Below, one piece after another: positions 36,025-44,790 of a DNA stretch of 64,000 nucleotides (positions within the stretch are counted from its first letter, which is position 1; each line of letters starts with the position of its first letter). Where the stretch lies: contig NZ_BMLH01000006.1 of assembly GCF_014645135.1 (NCBI RefSeq), forward strand, positions 62,001-126,000. Direction: 5' to 3'. Source of the DNA: Rheinheimera tangshanensis (lineage in GTDB: Bacteria; Pseudomonadota; Gammaproteobacteria; Enterobacterales; Alteromonadaceae). The translations under genes were made by a program, and so were the position numbers. The notes under the pieces are model-generated. The model did no database searches, was not told the DNA's origin, and saw only the letters and a list, made by a program, of their open reading frames with translations.

Positions 36025-37593
36025 TTAGACCATCGACAGCAACATGGATGACGGTTGTTCCAGATAGCTTTTCCACAAGTTGGTGAAACGGGCTATGGTG
36101 CCGCCGTCTATCACGCGGTGATCGCCAGACCAGCTGATTTGCATCAGAGAGCGGCCTTCCACTTCACCTTTGGCGTTAAAACGTGGCAATAACTGAGTTT
36201 TACCCAGCGCTACTATCGCCACTTCTGGCTTATTGATAATAGGAGTGGCCACAGTGCCACCAATGGCGCCGATGTTGGAGATGGTGATAGTGCCGCCTTT
36301 GAGCTCCACCGGACTGACACGACCTTCACGGGCGGCGTCAGTCAGCCTGGTCAGCTCTTGAGCAATTTGTACGATCGACTTGTTCTGACAACCTTTGATA
36401 TTGGGCACCAGTAAACCCACTTTTGAGTCGACCGCTATACCAATATTGTGGTCATCAAAATAAGTCAGCTCTGTGCAGTCGCTATTGACCTGGCTGTTCA
36501 TAATAGGGAACTGCTTCATAGCCAGCGACATGGCTTTCATAAAAAATGGCATCAAGGTGAGCTTAATACCCTGTTTAGCGTATTGATCTTTCAGTTGGCT
36601 GCGAAGTGCAATCAGCTCTGTTAAATCAATTTCTTCACAGTAGGTAAAATGCGGAATGGTCGAGACCGAATCCTGCATCTGACGCGCCATCGCTGCTTTA
36701 ATGCCTTTGATAGGCTCAACACGGCTGCCACCAGTACTGGTCACAACAGCCGCGGTCGCAGCGGCTTTAACCGGAGCTGCAACCGCTTTGGCCGCAGCAG
36801 AAGCAGTACCACCATTGGCATAAGCTTTGACATCGTCTTTATAAACCCGGCCCTTTTCGCCAGAACCTGGTACTAAAGATAAATCAATGCTTAATTCACG
36901 GGCTAAACGACGCACGGCTGGGCTGGCTAAAGCTTTGCCATTGCCAGCAGGAGCCACCGTTGAAGCCGCAGCAACAGAGGCTGCTTTCGCAGCACAAACC
37001 GGGGCAGCAACTGGCGCTGCAACAACAGCCGCAGCAGAAGTCGAAGTACCAGCTATTTCCTGCTGAAACAGCGGGCTATGTACTTTGGCAATTTCACCTT
37101 TGGCGTAATACAGCTTCACCACTTTACCGGCGTATTTAGCCGGAATTTGCACTAAAGCTTTGTCGGTCATTACATCGCAGACGGGCTGGTCTTCGGCCAA
37201 TACATCACCTTCTTTGATCAGCCACTCGACAATTTCACACTCAACAATACCTTCGCCTATATCAGGCAGAATAAAGTCTTCCAGCTGTTTGCCTGTGGTC
37301 AAAGCGGCTGGAGTTTGAACTGGAGCAGATGAAGCTGCAACAGCAGGCGCAGCGCCTTCTGTGTCCATTTCAAACAAAGGCGCATGCACTTTGGCGATAT
37401 CGCCTTTGGCGTAATAGAGCTTAGTCACCACACCGTCGTACACAGCAGGGATTTGCACTAAAGCTTTGTCAGTCATCACATCACAAACCGGCTGATCTTC
37501 AGTGATACGATCACCTTCTTTCACCAGCCATTCCACGATTTCACACTCAACTATGCCTTCGCCAATATCCGGCAGAATAAAATCTTTTTTCAT
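36025..37593 (-). CDS. bkdB: Branched-chain alpha-keto acid dehydrogenase E2 (lipoamide acyltransferase)
   Basis: The core of the complex that oxidatively decarboxylates the keto acids of Val, Leu and Ile; it transfers the acyl group to CoA. There are two lipoyl domains with lipoylated Lys 43 and Lys 144, each in VMTDKALVQIPA, and Ala/Pro-rich hinges. A peripheral-subunit-binding domain lies at ~221-257 (ASPAVRRLARELSIDLSLVP). The catalytic domain ends with SGDHRVIDGG (His 492, Asp 496). The two lipoyl domains are nearly identical. Last gene of the bkdA1-bkdA2-bkdB operon; no E3 (lpd) gene is nearby, so the shared lpd elsewhere is presumably used. Confidence 0.94.
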   Translation of the reverse strand: MKKDFILPDIGEGIVECEIVEWLVKEGDRITEDQPVCDVMTDKALVQIPAVYDGVVTKLYYAKGDIAKVHAPLFEMDTEGAAPAVAASSAPVQTPAALTTGKQLEDFILPDIGEGIVECEIVEWLIKEGDVLAEDQPVCDVMTDKALVQIPAKYAGKVVKLYYAKGEIAKVHSPLFQQEIAGTSTSAAAVVAAPVAAPVCAAKAASVAAASTVAPAGNGKALASPAVRRLARELSIDLSLVPGSGEKGRVYKDDVKAYANGGTASAAAKAVAAPVKAAATAAVVTSTGGSRVEPIKGIKAAMARQMQDSVSTIPHFTYCEEIDLTELIALRSQLKDQYAKQGIKLTLMPFFMKAMSLAMKQFPIMNSQVNSDCTELTYFDDHNIGIAVDSKVGLLVPNIKGCQNKSIVQIAQELTRLTDAAREGRVSPVELKGGTITISNIGAIGGTVATPIINKPEVAIVALGKTQLLPRFNAKGEVEGRSLMQISWSGDHRVIDGGTIARFTNLWKSYLEQPSSMLLSMV

Positions 37594-37603
37594 CTGGCTA
37601 TCC

Positions 37604-38581
37604 TTAGAAGTTCACCGAGCGTTTTATCGCTTCGTAAGTTTTCAGATGATCGGGCACATATTCTTTTTCCAGTGCCAGCGGGTACGGAATATCTAAACCA
37701 CAAACCCGTTCAATCGGGCTCTCCAGATGCAGGAAGCATTTTTTCTGAATGGTTGATGCAATCTCAGCGGCAAAACCACCGGTCAATGGCGCTTCATGGT
37801 TAATCACTAAACGGCCGGTTTTCATTACCGATTGTGCCACAGTGTCGACATCCCAGGGCTGAATGCTGCGAAGATCAATCACTTCACAGGAAATGCCTTC
37901 AGCTTGTGCCATATCCACAGCTTTTTGGATAATTTCCATCTGTGCGCCCCAGGCTAACACAGTCACGTCTTTGCCCTGTTGCAGCACTTCGGCTTTGCCT
38001 AATGGAATTTCGTAATAGTCTTCCGACACTTCGCCGACTGAGGCGCGGTACAGTTTCTTAGGTTCGAAGAAAATCACCGGATCCGGGCAGTTAATGGCTG
38101 CTAATAACAAGCCTTTGGCCTGAGATGGATCGCGTGGAACCACAATTTTCAAACCTGGCGTATGAGCAAAATAAGCTTCAGGCGACTGACTGTGGTAATG
38201 ACCACCGGCAATACCACCACCGTATGGCGTGCGGAATACTAAACCACCGACATTAAACTCATTGCCTGAGCGGTAACGGAACTTAGCAGTTTCATTCACA
38301 ATCTGATCAAAGGCTGGGAAGATGTAATCAGCAAACTGAATTTCAGCCACAGGTTTCATGCCCTGAGCCGCCATACCGTTAGCAAAACCCGCGATACCTT
38401 GCTCAGTTAAAGGCGTGTTGAAACAACGGGCTTTGCCGTATTTTTCCTGCAACTTGCTGGTCGCGCGGAATACACCACCAAAGTGACCGACGTCTTCACC
38501 AAAACAAACCACACCATCGTCTTTGGCCATGGCTAAATCTAAGGCGTTGTTGATCGCCTGCAACATATTCATCTTAGCCAT
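37604..38581 (-). CDS. bkdA2: Branched-chain alpha-keto acid dehydrogenase E1 beta subunit
   Basis: The 325-residue beta chain of the thiamine-diphosphate-dependent E1. It has the family blocks [24 protein letters not shown] shortened around the ThDP-activating Glu, [31 protein letters not shown] and [20 protein letters not shown]. It overlaps the E1-alpha stop by one base (TAATG) and precedes E2 by ten bases, so stoichiometry is probably set by coupled translation. Confidence 0.95.
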   Translation of the reverse strand: MAKMNMLQAINNALDLAMAKDDGVVCFGEDVGHFGGVFRATSKLQEKYGKARCFNTPLTEQGIAGFANGMAAQGMKPVAEIQFADYIFPAFDQIVNETAKFRYRSGNEFNVGGLVFRTPYGGGIAGGHYHSQSPEAYFAHTPGLKIVVPRDPSQAKGLLLAAINCPDPVIFFEPKKLYRASVGEVSEDYYEIPLGKAEVLQQGKDVTVLAWGAQMEIIQKAVDMAQAEGISCEVIDLRSIQPWDVDTVAQSVMKTGRLVINHEAPLTGGFAAEIASTIQKKCFLHLESPIERVCGLDIPYPLALEKEYVPDHLKTYEAIKRSVNF

Positions 38582-39765
38582 TATTCAAATCTCCCCGCCG
38601 TCACCGGATAAGCTTCCGGGTACTTTCTGATATGTGCTTTTAGTTCTTCTAATTGTTCGTTCAACAGTGGAATTGGCGTTTCGTACACATCACTCATCAG
38701 ATGCTCGATACCAGGCTTGGCCACTTTTTCAGCCACTTTTAATGCATCCAGAATTTCCTGACGCAGCGCATCAGATTTCGCTTTATCGGCTTCTTCGTCC
38801 AGCCAGCCTTGTTTCACCAACCATAAACGGAAACGGGAAATCGGGTCGTTTTTACGCCACAGCTCTTCTTCTTCTTTCGAGCGATAACCGCTTGGGTCAT
38901 CAGAGGAAGAATGCGCGCCCAAACGGTAAGCGATAGATTCAATTAAAATCGGCTCTTCGTGCTCCAGCGCATAGTCACGCGCCATTTGGGTGGCTTTGTA
39001 CACGGCCAGAATATCAGCACCGTCGACACGAATAGCTTTGATGCCATAACCCACACCACGACACGCAATACCATCGCCTTTAAACTGTTCGTTGGCTGGG
39101 GTTGAAATGGCATAGCCGTTGTTACGGCAGAAGAAAATAACCGGCGCTTTATGCACAGCTGCCATATTTAAACCAGCGTGGAAGTCACCTTCTGAGGCGG
39201 CACCTTCACCAAAATAACAAATGGTGGTGTTTTTCAGTCCGCGTAACTTTTGCGCATACGCATAACCACTGGCCTGAGGAATTTGTGTACCCAGTGGTGA
39301 GGAAATGGTCATGTAATAAATGTCTTTGCTGCCGTAATGCACTGGCATCTGGCGGCCTTTGCCTAAATCTTTTTCGTTGGAAAACAGCTGATTCATAAAC
39401 TGTTCCAGACTAAAACCACGATAACGTAAGGCGCCTTGCTCACGGTACTGCGCCATAATCATGTCTTTATCATCCAGCGCAGCAGCGCTGCCAACAGTGG
39501 CGGCTTCTTCGCCTAAACACTGCATGTAAAAACTGATACGGCCCTGGCGCTGAGCGGCCAGCATACGCTCGTCCAGTATGCGAATAAACTGCATGCTGTC
39601 GTACATTTTAAGGGCTGTGGCTTTATCAAGCTCTGGAGCTTCAGCTCCTGGGTACAAAGAGCCGTCATCCTGCAGGATACGCAGCGTAGGAATTTGTAAC
39701 GCGTGACCGCTGGTAAACTCAGCTGTGTGCACTGTAGAGATGGTTGCGTTATTGGGGTTAGTCAT
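38581..39765 (-). CDS. bkdA1: Branched-chain alpha-keto acid dehydrogenase E1 alpha subunit
   Basis: The alpha chain of E1, which carries the ThDP diphosphate site: [20 protein letters not shown] followed by [12 protein letters not shown] near residues 180-215. The phosphorylation-loop equivalent [16 protein letters not shown] is also clear. At 394 residues it is the usual length for the bacterial branched-chain enzyme. It is the first gene of the operon. Its upstream region holds a dispersed palindromic repeat at 39811-39934. Regulation by Lrp or a Bkd activator is plausible but no site is visible. Confidence 0.95.
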   Translation of the reverse strand: MTNPNNATISTVHTAEFTSGHALQIPTLRILQDDGSLYPGAEAPELDKATALKMYDSMQFIRILDERMLAAQRQGRISFYMQCLGEEAATVGSAAALDDKDMIMAQYREQGALRYRGFSLEQFMNQLFSNEKDLGKGRQMPVHYGSKDIYYMTISSPLGTQIPQASGYAYAQKLRGLKNTTICYFGEGAASEGDFHAGLNMAAVHKAPVIFFCRNNGYAISTPANEQFKGDGIACRGVGYGIKAIRVDGADILAVYKATQMARDYALEHEEPILIESIAYRLGAHSSSDDPSGYRSKEEEELWRKNDPISRFRLWLVKQGWLDEEADKAKSDALRQEILDALKVAEKVAKPGIEHLMSDVYETPIPLLNEQLEELKAHIRKYPEAYPVTAGRFE

Positions 39766-39810
39766 AGGTGTCTCTTTTGGTTGTATCCGTCAGACTGTGG
39801 CAAAGGATTA

Positions 39811-39934
39811 TACCCGTCGTATTTGAAGCTACAGCGTTGTTGACTGCGCCATTTCGCCCCAGTCACATAGGTTTACTATGCTCCTAGGGACTCAATGCCT
39901 TGTCGCCTAGCTGCAACATCAAGATACTTGGGTA
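39811..39934. repeat. MITE-like ~124 bp palindromic repeat, copy A (best copy)
   Basis: It begins TACCCGTCGTATTTGAAGCT and ends ACATCAAGATACTTGGGTA, giving imperfect terminal inverted repeats of about 25 bases. The interior has AGCGTTGTTGACTGCGCC, TCGCCCCAGTCACATAGG, ACTATGCTCCTAGGGACTC and TTGTCGCCTAGCTGCAAC. There is no coding capacity. It fills much of the bkdA1-astE gap (39766-40180); the other item there is the astE terminator at 40104-40142, and the remainder shows nothing I can name. Confidence 0.85.
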
Positions 39935-40103
39935 TAGACGCGTGGTGGCTTGGTGACCACTCTTGGTAACTGAATTGCGTTTCCCCGTTTGCCCTGACCA
40001 TTATTTTTTGTTTTACGTGTTTTAATCAGTATGGCTATTTTCTTCTATTTTTCGGCCGCAACTTTACCTTTACGTAAACTGCATTGCAACCAGAGGCACA
40101 AAT

Positions 40104-40142
40104 AAAAACAGCTGGTCCATGCACTAAAGCAGGGCCAGCTGT
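40104..40142 (-). terminator. Rho-independent terminator of astE
   Basis: On the minus strand ACAGCTGGCC and GGACCAGCTGT pair across a 14-base loop, followed by TTTTTA. It lies about 40 bases after the astE stop. One bulged base interrupts the stem. Confidence 0.8.
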
Positions 40143-40180
40143 CAGATATTTTGTACTCTGCTATGCCATGAACCTAAGGC

Positions 40181-41233
40181 TTAACTCACTTTTCCAGCTA
40201 CAGAAACAGGTTTTACCATCAGCATGGCGCGCTGACCAATGGCCACTTTAGGATTAGGGAAAATAATAGCTTCACCTTCCACTTCTACCTTGTATTCCAC
40301 ACCTTCATCACTGGCCAGCACAGTACCGACATCAAAGGTGGTGAAGTTTTCAATACTGTCGGCAAAATGCAGTGCAAAGGCTTCGGTAGTTTTGTTGATC
40401 GCACGACGTACTTCATAGAGGTTAAAGTCGGCTTCGTTAAACTCCTTTGTGTTCAGCTCGCTGCCTGAAATCAAAGCTCTTAAAGCAGTAGCGGCTTCAG
40501 CAAAACGACTCATATCGTTTTGACCAAAAGGCCGTGCCTTACCCAGTTCGATGGTAAAGCCATGCGCCTTGCAGCTTTGGGCGGCAAAATAACTGAAGGT
40601 ACTGGCCGGAGCTTGCATCAAAAGTACCGTATTGGCACCACAAGCATTGAGGAACTCAAACTGTTGTTTACTCCAGTTTTGGCCATGTAAAAATGGATAA
40701 ACGGCAAACTTCTCAAAACGTGAGCCACGAATAGCGGTATGCAAATCATATAGTTTACGTTCACGTAAACCTTGCGGAGCCTCTTCATAAAACTTCACCA
40801 CATAGCCTTCTAGCTTTTTCGCCCGCTCACGCTCCGCACTCTGTATGCCCGGCTCTTTGCTGTGATGACCAGAGAATAATCGGTTTAAATTATCCTGAAT
40901 CTCCCGTACTCCCGCATTCATCGCCGCTGGGTTACCAAATAAAAACAGCACCCGCTCTGTCAGCAATAGTTTGCCAGCCAATACGTCGTTTAACAGTGTG
41001 GAACAAAGCTCGATAGGTGCAGTTTCATTACCATGCACGCCGCTGCTGAGTACTATGTCCTGCTGGCCACACTGCTTGGGCTGACAATAGAGCACCCCTG
41101 TATCCCAGATTTGGATTTGTGTGCCGTTTTGAAGTGAATAGCGAACAAAAGGTAAAAAATCGGGATGGGCTAAGGTGAGTTTTAAAAAGTCAGGGTTTTG
41201 CTGCAGTTGCTGCAACAGAGTTTCAGGCTTCAT
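40181..41233 (-). CDS. astE: Succinylglutamate desuccinylase AstE
   Basis: The last step of the arginine succinyltransferase pathway, cleaving N-succinylglutamate to glutamate and succinate. It is an M14-like zinc enzyme: His 67 and Glu 70 in SGVHGNETAPIE and His 165 in LYDLHTAIRGS are the metal ligands. The C-terminal AstE-AspA beta domain (~270-350) is present, and 350 residues is normal. The other ast genes are not in this window, so astE is detached from the rest of the pathway here, as in several marine gammaproteobacteria. Confidence 0.92.
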   Translation of the reverse strand: MKPETLLQQLQQNPDFLKLTLAHPDFLPFVRYSLQNGTQIQIWDTGVLYCQPKQCGQQDIVLSSGVHGNETAPIELCSTLLNDVLAGKLLLTERVLFLFGNPAAMNAGVREIQDNLNRLFSGHHSKEPGIQSAERERAKKLEGYVVKFYEEAPQGLRERKLYDLHTAIRGSRFEKFAVYPFLHGQNWSKQQFEFLNACGANTVLLMQAPASTFSYFAAQSCKAHGFTIELGKARPFGQNDMSRFAEAATALRALISGSELNTKEFNEADFNLYEVRRAINKTTEAFALHFADSIENFTTFDVGTVLASDEGVEYKVEVEGEAIIFPNPKVAIGQRAMLMVKPVSVAGKVS

Positions 41234-41303
41234 AGATGCTCCATAGACTAGCGCTTAAACGCTTTTTTAAGTTGGCTCATTCTAGCTCGGCCTCTGACAC
41301 ACT

Positions 41304-41335
41304 CCAAGCTGCTTTTGCTTGCAAAAGCAGCTTGG
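41304..41335. terminator. Long perfect hairpin between the nuclease gene and astE
   Basis: CCAAGCTGCTTTTGC and its exact complement face each other across two bases (15-bp arms). No T-run follows on either strand, so it may be a Rho-dependent end, a stabilising 3' hairpin or a factor-binding dyad. It lies just after the nuclease stop. Confidence 0.6.
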
Positions 41336-41349
41336 TGCAACTCTACCCG

Positions 41350-42630
41350 TTAAAGACCACAACTTGCGCCATAAATCGATTGAGCCCATTGTGGGTTATC
41401 AATAAAGGGATTGCGGTTTTGTTGCCATTCGTAAATACGGTTGTTGCGACGACTTTCAAAACTATCGACCGGATCCTGGATATGCCATTGCAGCAATACA
41501 CAAAGTTTTCCCATCTCTGGCGCTGAACTGCCAGTTGGAGCAAAATTGCGTAATATCAGGTCTGGCGTACTGGTTTCATCGCCGCCTTCGTAGCGCACAT
41601 CCATATAAAACATCATACGGGCCACGTCACCTTTGACGGCATTACGGGGCTCAAAGCTGTCGCTGTCGGTTTTATTTTCCGGTGCTTCAGTCAAAGCTGT
41701 GCCGCCCAGATCAAAGTCTTTATTGCCCCGGCTGGAATTAATAGACACATCGGCAGGTCGCAAATGATGGATATCGGTATAGGCATATTGGCTTTCACTG
41801 GGAAAACCATGGCTTTTCGCCCAGACATGCTCCCGATTCCAGGCATCCAAAGAATTGGTCTGGCCGGCGCGGAAGGTTTTGGCTTCGGAGCGGCCTGCAT
41901 AAAGCAGAATCACGTTATTGGTATTATTGGGGTCTTCATCTGTATAGGAAAGCGCATCCCACACCTGACTATAAGTTAAGCGTACGTGACCCCGTAAAAT
42001 GCTGTTGAGCGCAGCTTTGAGCTCGCTACCGGATTTGCCAACTGCGGCTGCGTAATAGGTGGGCAAGTTAACAACAGGTGGAGTGCCACCTCCGGTATCA
42101 CCACCGCCACTGCAGGTTGCAGTAAATACGCCGGTGCCAGGGTTGCCATAATTGGCAGACACCACCCAATCTGAGGCCAGATTATTGTCTGTGGTTTTAT
42201 TGCGGCTAATGGATTTATCCACAGCATTAATGGACCAGCCGGACAAGCCATTTTCCCAGCCGACTGCATCCACTTCCGTGCTGCCATTTTTTAATTTGAC
42301 GTAATCGCCACTGTTACCAAACGCCAGAGTTAAACCAGCTAGCTCTGGTGTTTTGCCATACAGGCTTTGCATGGCTGCACTGTTTTTTGCCACCAGAAAA
42401 TAGCTGCGTGGCGCTACAGTGCCAGACAAATTAAAGCTGCCGCCGTTATCCTGCAGGCTATAGCCTTGCAGATTAATGGCTGTACAGCTGTTGTTATAAA
42501 GTTCGACAAACTCTTCAGTGCTGTCATTGTTTGGAGCGTCGTACAACACTTCAGTGATCAGCAGATTGGCAAAGCTGGCACTGCTGTATAACGCTGCAGC
42601 GAGCAATGATAAGGTTGTGATCTGTTTCAT
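41350..42630 (-). CDS. Secreted nuclease: lamin-tail domain fused to endonuclease I
   Basis: From ATG 42630 (AGGATT upstream) the protein has a signal peptide (MKQITTLSLLAAALYSSASFA). A lamin-tail-like domain follows (NLLITEVLYDAPNNDSTEEFVELYN, ~22-150), then a Gly/Thr/Pro linker and an endonuclease I domain. The nuclease core is seen in NREHVWAKSHGFP and TDIHHLRPADVSINSSRGN, the His-Asn metal site of EndA/NucM enzymes. It probably degrades extracellular DNA for nutrients; the lamin-tail domain may bind a surface or polymer. The 42-residue C-terminus ends in a Cys that may be disulfide-bonded. Confidence 0.88.
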   Translation of the reverse strand: MKQITTLSLLAAALYSSASFANLLITEVLYDAPNNDSTEEFVELYNNSCTAINLQGYSLQDNGGSFNLSGTVAPRSYFLVAKNSAAMQSLYGKTPELAGLTLAFGNSGDYVKLKNGSTEVDAVGWENGLSGWSINAVDKSISRNKTTDNNLASDWVVSANYGNPGTGVFTATCSGGGDTGGGTPPVVNLPTYYAAAVGKSGSELKAALNSILRGHVRLTYSQVWDALSYTDEDPNNTNNVILLYAGRSEAKTFRAGQTNSLDAWNREHVWAKSHGFPSESQYAYTDIHHLRPADVSINSSRGNKDFDLGGTALTEAPENKTDSDSFEPRNAVKGDVARMMFYMDVRYEGGDETSTPDLILRNFAPTGSSAPEMGKLCVLLQWHIQDPVDSFESRRNNRIYEWQQNRNPFIDNPQWAQSIYGASCGL

Positions 42631-42780
42631 TATAAATCCTGTCAGTTCTTGTTGTTGTTTGAGGATCTGCATCCTGCCCCCGGAATTGCTTCGCTTCTCC
42701 ATCAAAGCACTACAAGATTAACTCAGATTTATGACAAACCGCTTAAATAAAAAACATTTTATTTACCTATCAACTCAAAA

Positions 42781-43659
42781 CTAAGCCCACATCACCAGCA
42801 CTGCCGCAAGCACGATCAGAGTCAACCCCAGCAGGTCCTGACGTTTGAGTTTTTCTTTGAGTACCAAAACGGAAATCAGCAGTGTAAATAACACTTCCAC
42901 CTGCCCCAGCGTTTTAACATAAGCCACAGCCTGTAAACTCATCGCGGTAAACCAACCTAAAGAGCCCAAACAACTAGTGAAACTGGTGGCTAACGTCAGT
43001 TGTGGCCTTTGCCATAACTTCACTAAGGTCGTTTTGTCGTTCAGCGCAAGATAAACTAACAACACTATGGTTTGAGTGGTGATCACAAAAAACAGCACCC
43101 AGGCCGCTGCAGGTAAAAATGGCAAGCCCAGAGTCAGGCTGGCCTCTCGGACCCACAAGGATGTCAATGCAAAGGCCAAACCACTGCCTAAACCTAAGGC
43201 CAGAGTTTTGACTGATAACGATTGAATACTGGTGGCTCCTGTTAATAAAAACACAGCTATGCCACCAATAAAAACTCCAACCCAGCCTAAAGGGCTGATG
43301 TAAGTACCAAAAAACATCACACCTACAATAGCAGCCAGAATAGCCTCGCTTTTGGCAAGACCCACCCCTATTGCATAGTTTTTTAACCGAAACAACACCA
43401 CCATCAAGGCAGTAGCCAGAATTTGCATAGCAGAAGCAGCTAGCACGTAAAACACAAACCAGAGGCTAAACTGTGGAATGGCATAATCCTGCCATTGGTA
43501 AAGTCCGAGTAAATACAAAAGCGCTAAAGGCCCGGCGTAAATGAAGCGGGCTAAGGTCACGCCCATCACAGGCACATCTTTGCTTAGTTGTTTTTGTAGC
43601 GCATTGCGCATCGCCTGCATAAATGCAGCCAGCAATGTAAAAGGGATCCATAAAGACAT
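42781..43659 (-). CDS. EamA/DMT family membrane transporter
   Basis: An inner-membrane protein of about 292 residues with ten predicted membrane segments in two EamA halves (MQAMRNALQKQL in the first, KTLGQVEVLFTLLISVLVLKEKL in the second). DMT transporters export amino acids, nucleotide-derived metabolites or drugs; the substrate cannot be read here. I chose ATG 43659, which has GGAAG seven bases upstream, over an in-frame TTG. It lies downstream of the LysR gene but is separated from it by a terminator. Confidence 0.85.
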   Translation of the reverse strand: MSLWIPFTLLAAFMQAMRNALQKQLSKDVPVMGVTLARFIYAGPLALLYLLGLYQWQDYAIPQFSLWFVFYVLAASAMQILATALMVVLFRLKNYAIGVGLAKSEAILAAIVGVMFFGTYISPLGWVGVFIGGIAVFLLTGATSIQSLSVKTLALGLGSGLAFALTSLWVREASLTLGLPFLPAAAWVLFFVITTQTIVLLVYLALNDKTTLVKLWQRPQLTLATSFTSCLGSLGWFTAMSLQAVAYVKTLGQVEVLFTLLISVLVLKEKLKRQDLLGLTLIVLAAVLVMWA

Positions 43660-43690
43660 ACAGACTTCCAAAACTCATAAAACAAAATGA

Positions 43691-43714
43691 TGCCTTGCTA
43701 AGAGCCGCAAGGCA
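43691..43714 (-). terminator. Stem-loop downstream of the LysR gene
   Basis: TGCCTTGC and GCAAGGCA form an 8-bp stem with an 8-base loop, followed on the minus strand by TCATTTTGTTTT. On the plus strand the stem is followed by AAGTTTTT, so it may work in both directions. Confidence 0.7.
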
Positions 43715-43731
43715 AAGTTTTTACCCGCTGT

Positions 43732-44694
43732 TTAGCTAAAATACTGATCTAACGCCGCAATATCCTCCACCACCCACTGAGCTTCAATACAATCTGTCAG
43801 ATGCTGTGCAATAAACTGCACCAGACGCCTGGCTGAAGCACTTAACCTTTTGTCTTTTCTCGCCACCAGATACCAATGGCTATTCAAGGGAAAGCCTTTT
43901 ACTTTCAGTATTTTAAATTGGTCATTACTTTGCGCCAAAGTGTAAGTGGATAACACTGCCAGCCCCAGACCACTGGCAACGCTAAGTCGGATAGCTTCAT
44001 TGCTTTCAATTTGCATCGTCTTTGACAGCTCAACCCCCTGGCTGCTCAACCAGGATTCAAACTGCATACGAGTGGCCGAACCCGGTTCCCGCATTAAAAA
44101 TCGCTCATTTTTTAACTGAGCAAAATCAAGCTCCCCACCTTGTTCACAATAACGAGTCGCCCAATGATCCGCAGGCGCCAGCAGTTGCAGCGGGTTTTTT
44201 ATAATACGACAGGCCTGAACCTGCTCGCCGCTGGGTGGCTGACTAAACAGATACAAGTCATCATCCTGATGAGCAAACCGGTTTAAAATATGAGCTCTGT
44301 TGCCAACATTTAATGTCACATCAATTTTGGGATTCATTTTGTCAAAAGCTCCCAGGATAGTCGGCATGACATATTTTGCGGTAGTCACTATGCCTAAGCT
44401 TAAAGTACCACTGCGTCCACCTTTGGCTTCTTCTAATAAGGCGGAAAAGTCATCAAAACGACTAAGCACATCAGACGCCGCCTGAAATAATGCATCGCCA
44501 ACATAAGTGGTGTGCACTTTACCTTCACGGTATTCGAGCAGAGGCTGTCCCACTTCGTCTGCTAATTTTTTTAGCTGTAAGGACACTGTAGGCTGAGTTA
44601 AATGCAACAGCCGCGCAGCCGCAGAGACTGAAGCTAAACGCACCACCTGCACATACACCTGCAATAATCTAAAACTTAAATGCCGCACATCCAT
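43732..44694 (-). CDS. LysR-family transcriptional regulator (CbbR-like)
   Basis: A 320-residue regulator: N-terminal winged helix (LLQVYVQVVRLASVSAAARLLHLTQPTVSLQLKKL, written here in overlapping pieces up to residue 45) and a periplasmic-binding-like effector domain (~95-300, LGIVTTAKYVMPTILGAF). The effector domain has the TAKYF-like motif found in CbbR-type regulators of carbon metabolism. It is divergent from the SbtA-like permease, so it most likely controls that gene and itself from the 96-base gap. Confidence 0.88.
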   Translation of the reverse strand: MDVRHLSFRLLQVYVQVVRLASVSAAARLLHLTQPTVSLQLKKLADEVGQPLLEYREGKVHTTYVGDALFQAASDVLSRFDDFSALLEEAKGGRSGTLSLGIVTTAKYVMPTILGAFDKMNPKIDVTLNVGNRAHILNRFAHQDDDLYLFSQPPSGEQVQACRIIKNPLQLLAPADHWATRYCEQGGELDFAQLKNERFLMREPGSATRMQFESWLSSQGVELSKTMQIESNEAIRLSVASGLGLAVLSTYTLAQSNDQFKILKVKGFPLNSHWYLVARKDKRLSASARRLVQFIAQHLTDCIEAQWVVEDIAALDQYFS

Positions 44695-44790
44695 AGATAA
44701 TCATCAATACCAAAGTTGCAAACAATTAATTATCCAATATACCCAAAGACAGGCAGAATCGCCACCCAATAACAGCTACGGAGTAAAGTC
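44695..44790. promoter_or_regulatory. Divergent LysR / bicarbonate-permease promoter region
   Basis: The 96-base gap is AT-rich near the LysR side and contains GTTGCAAACAATTAATTAT, with the T-N11-A spacing that LysR proteins prefer. A GGAG Shine-Dalgarno lies at 44780-44783 before the permease ATG. No -10/-35 pair is clear enough to name. Confidence 0.4.

Noticed and set aside
35757-39934. CRISPR array suggested by repeated intergenic blocks
   Set aside because: Copies are separated by whole genes, are palindromic and ~124 bp long, with no regular spacers and no cas genes.
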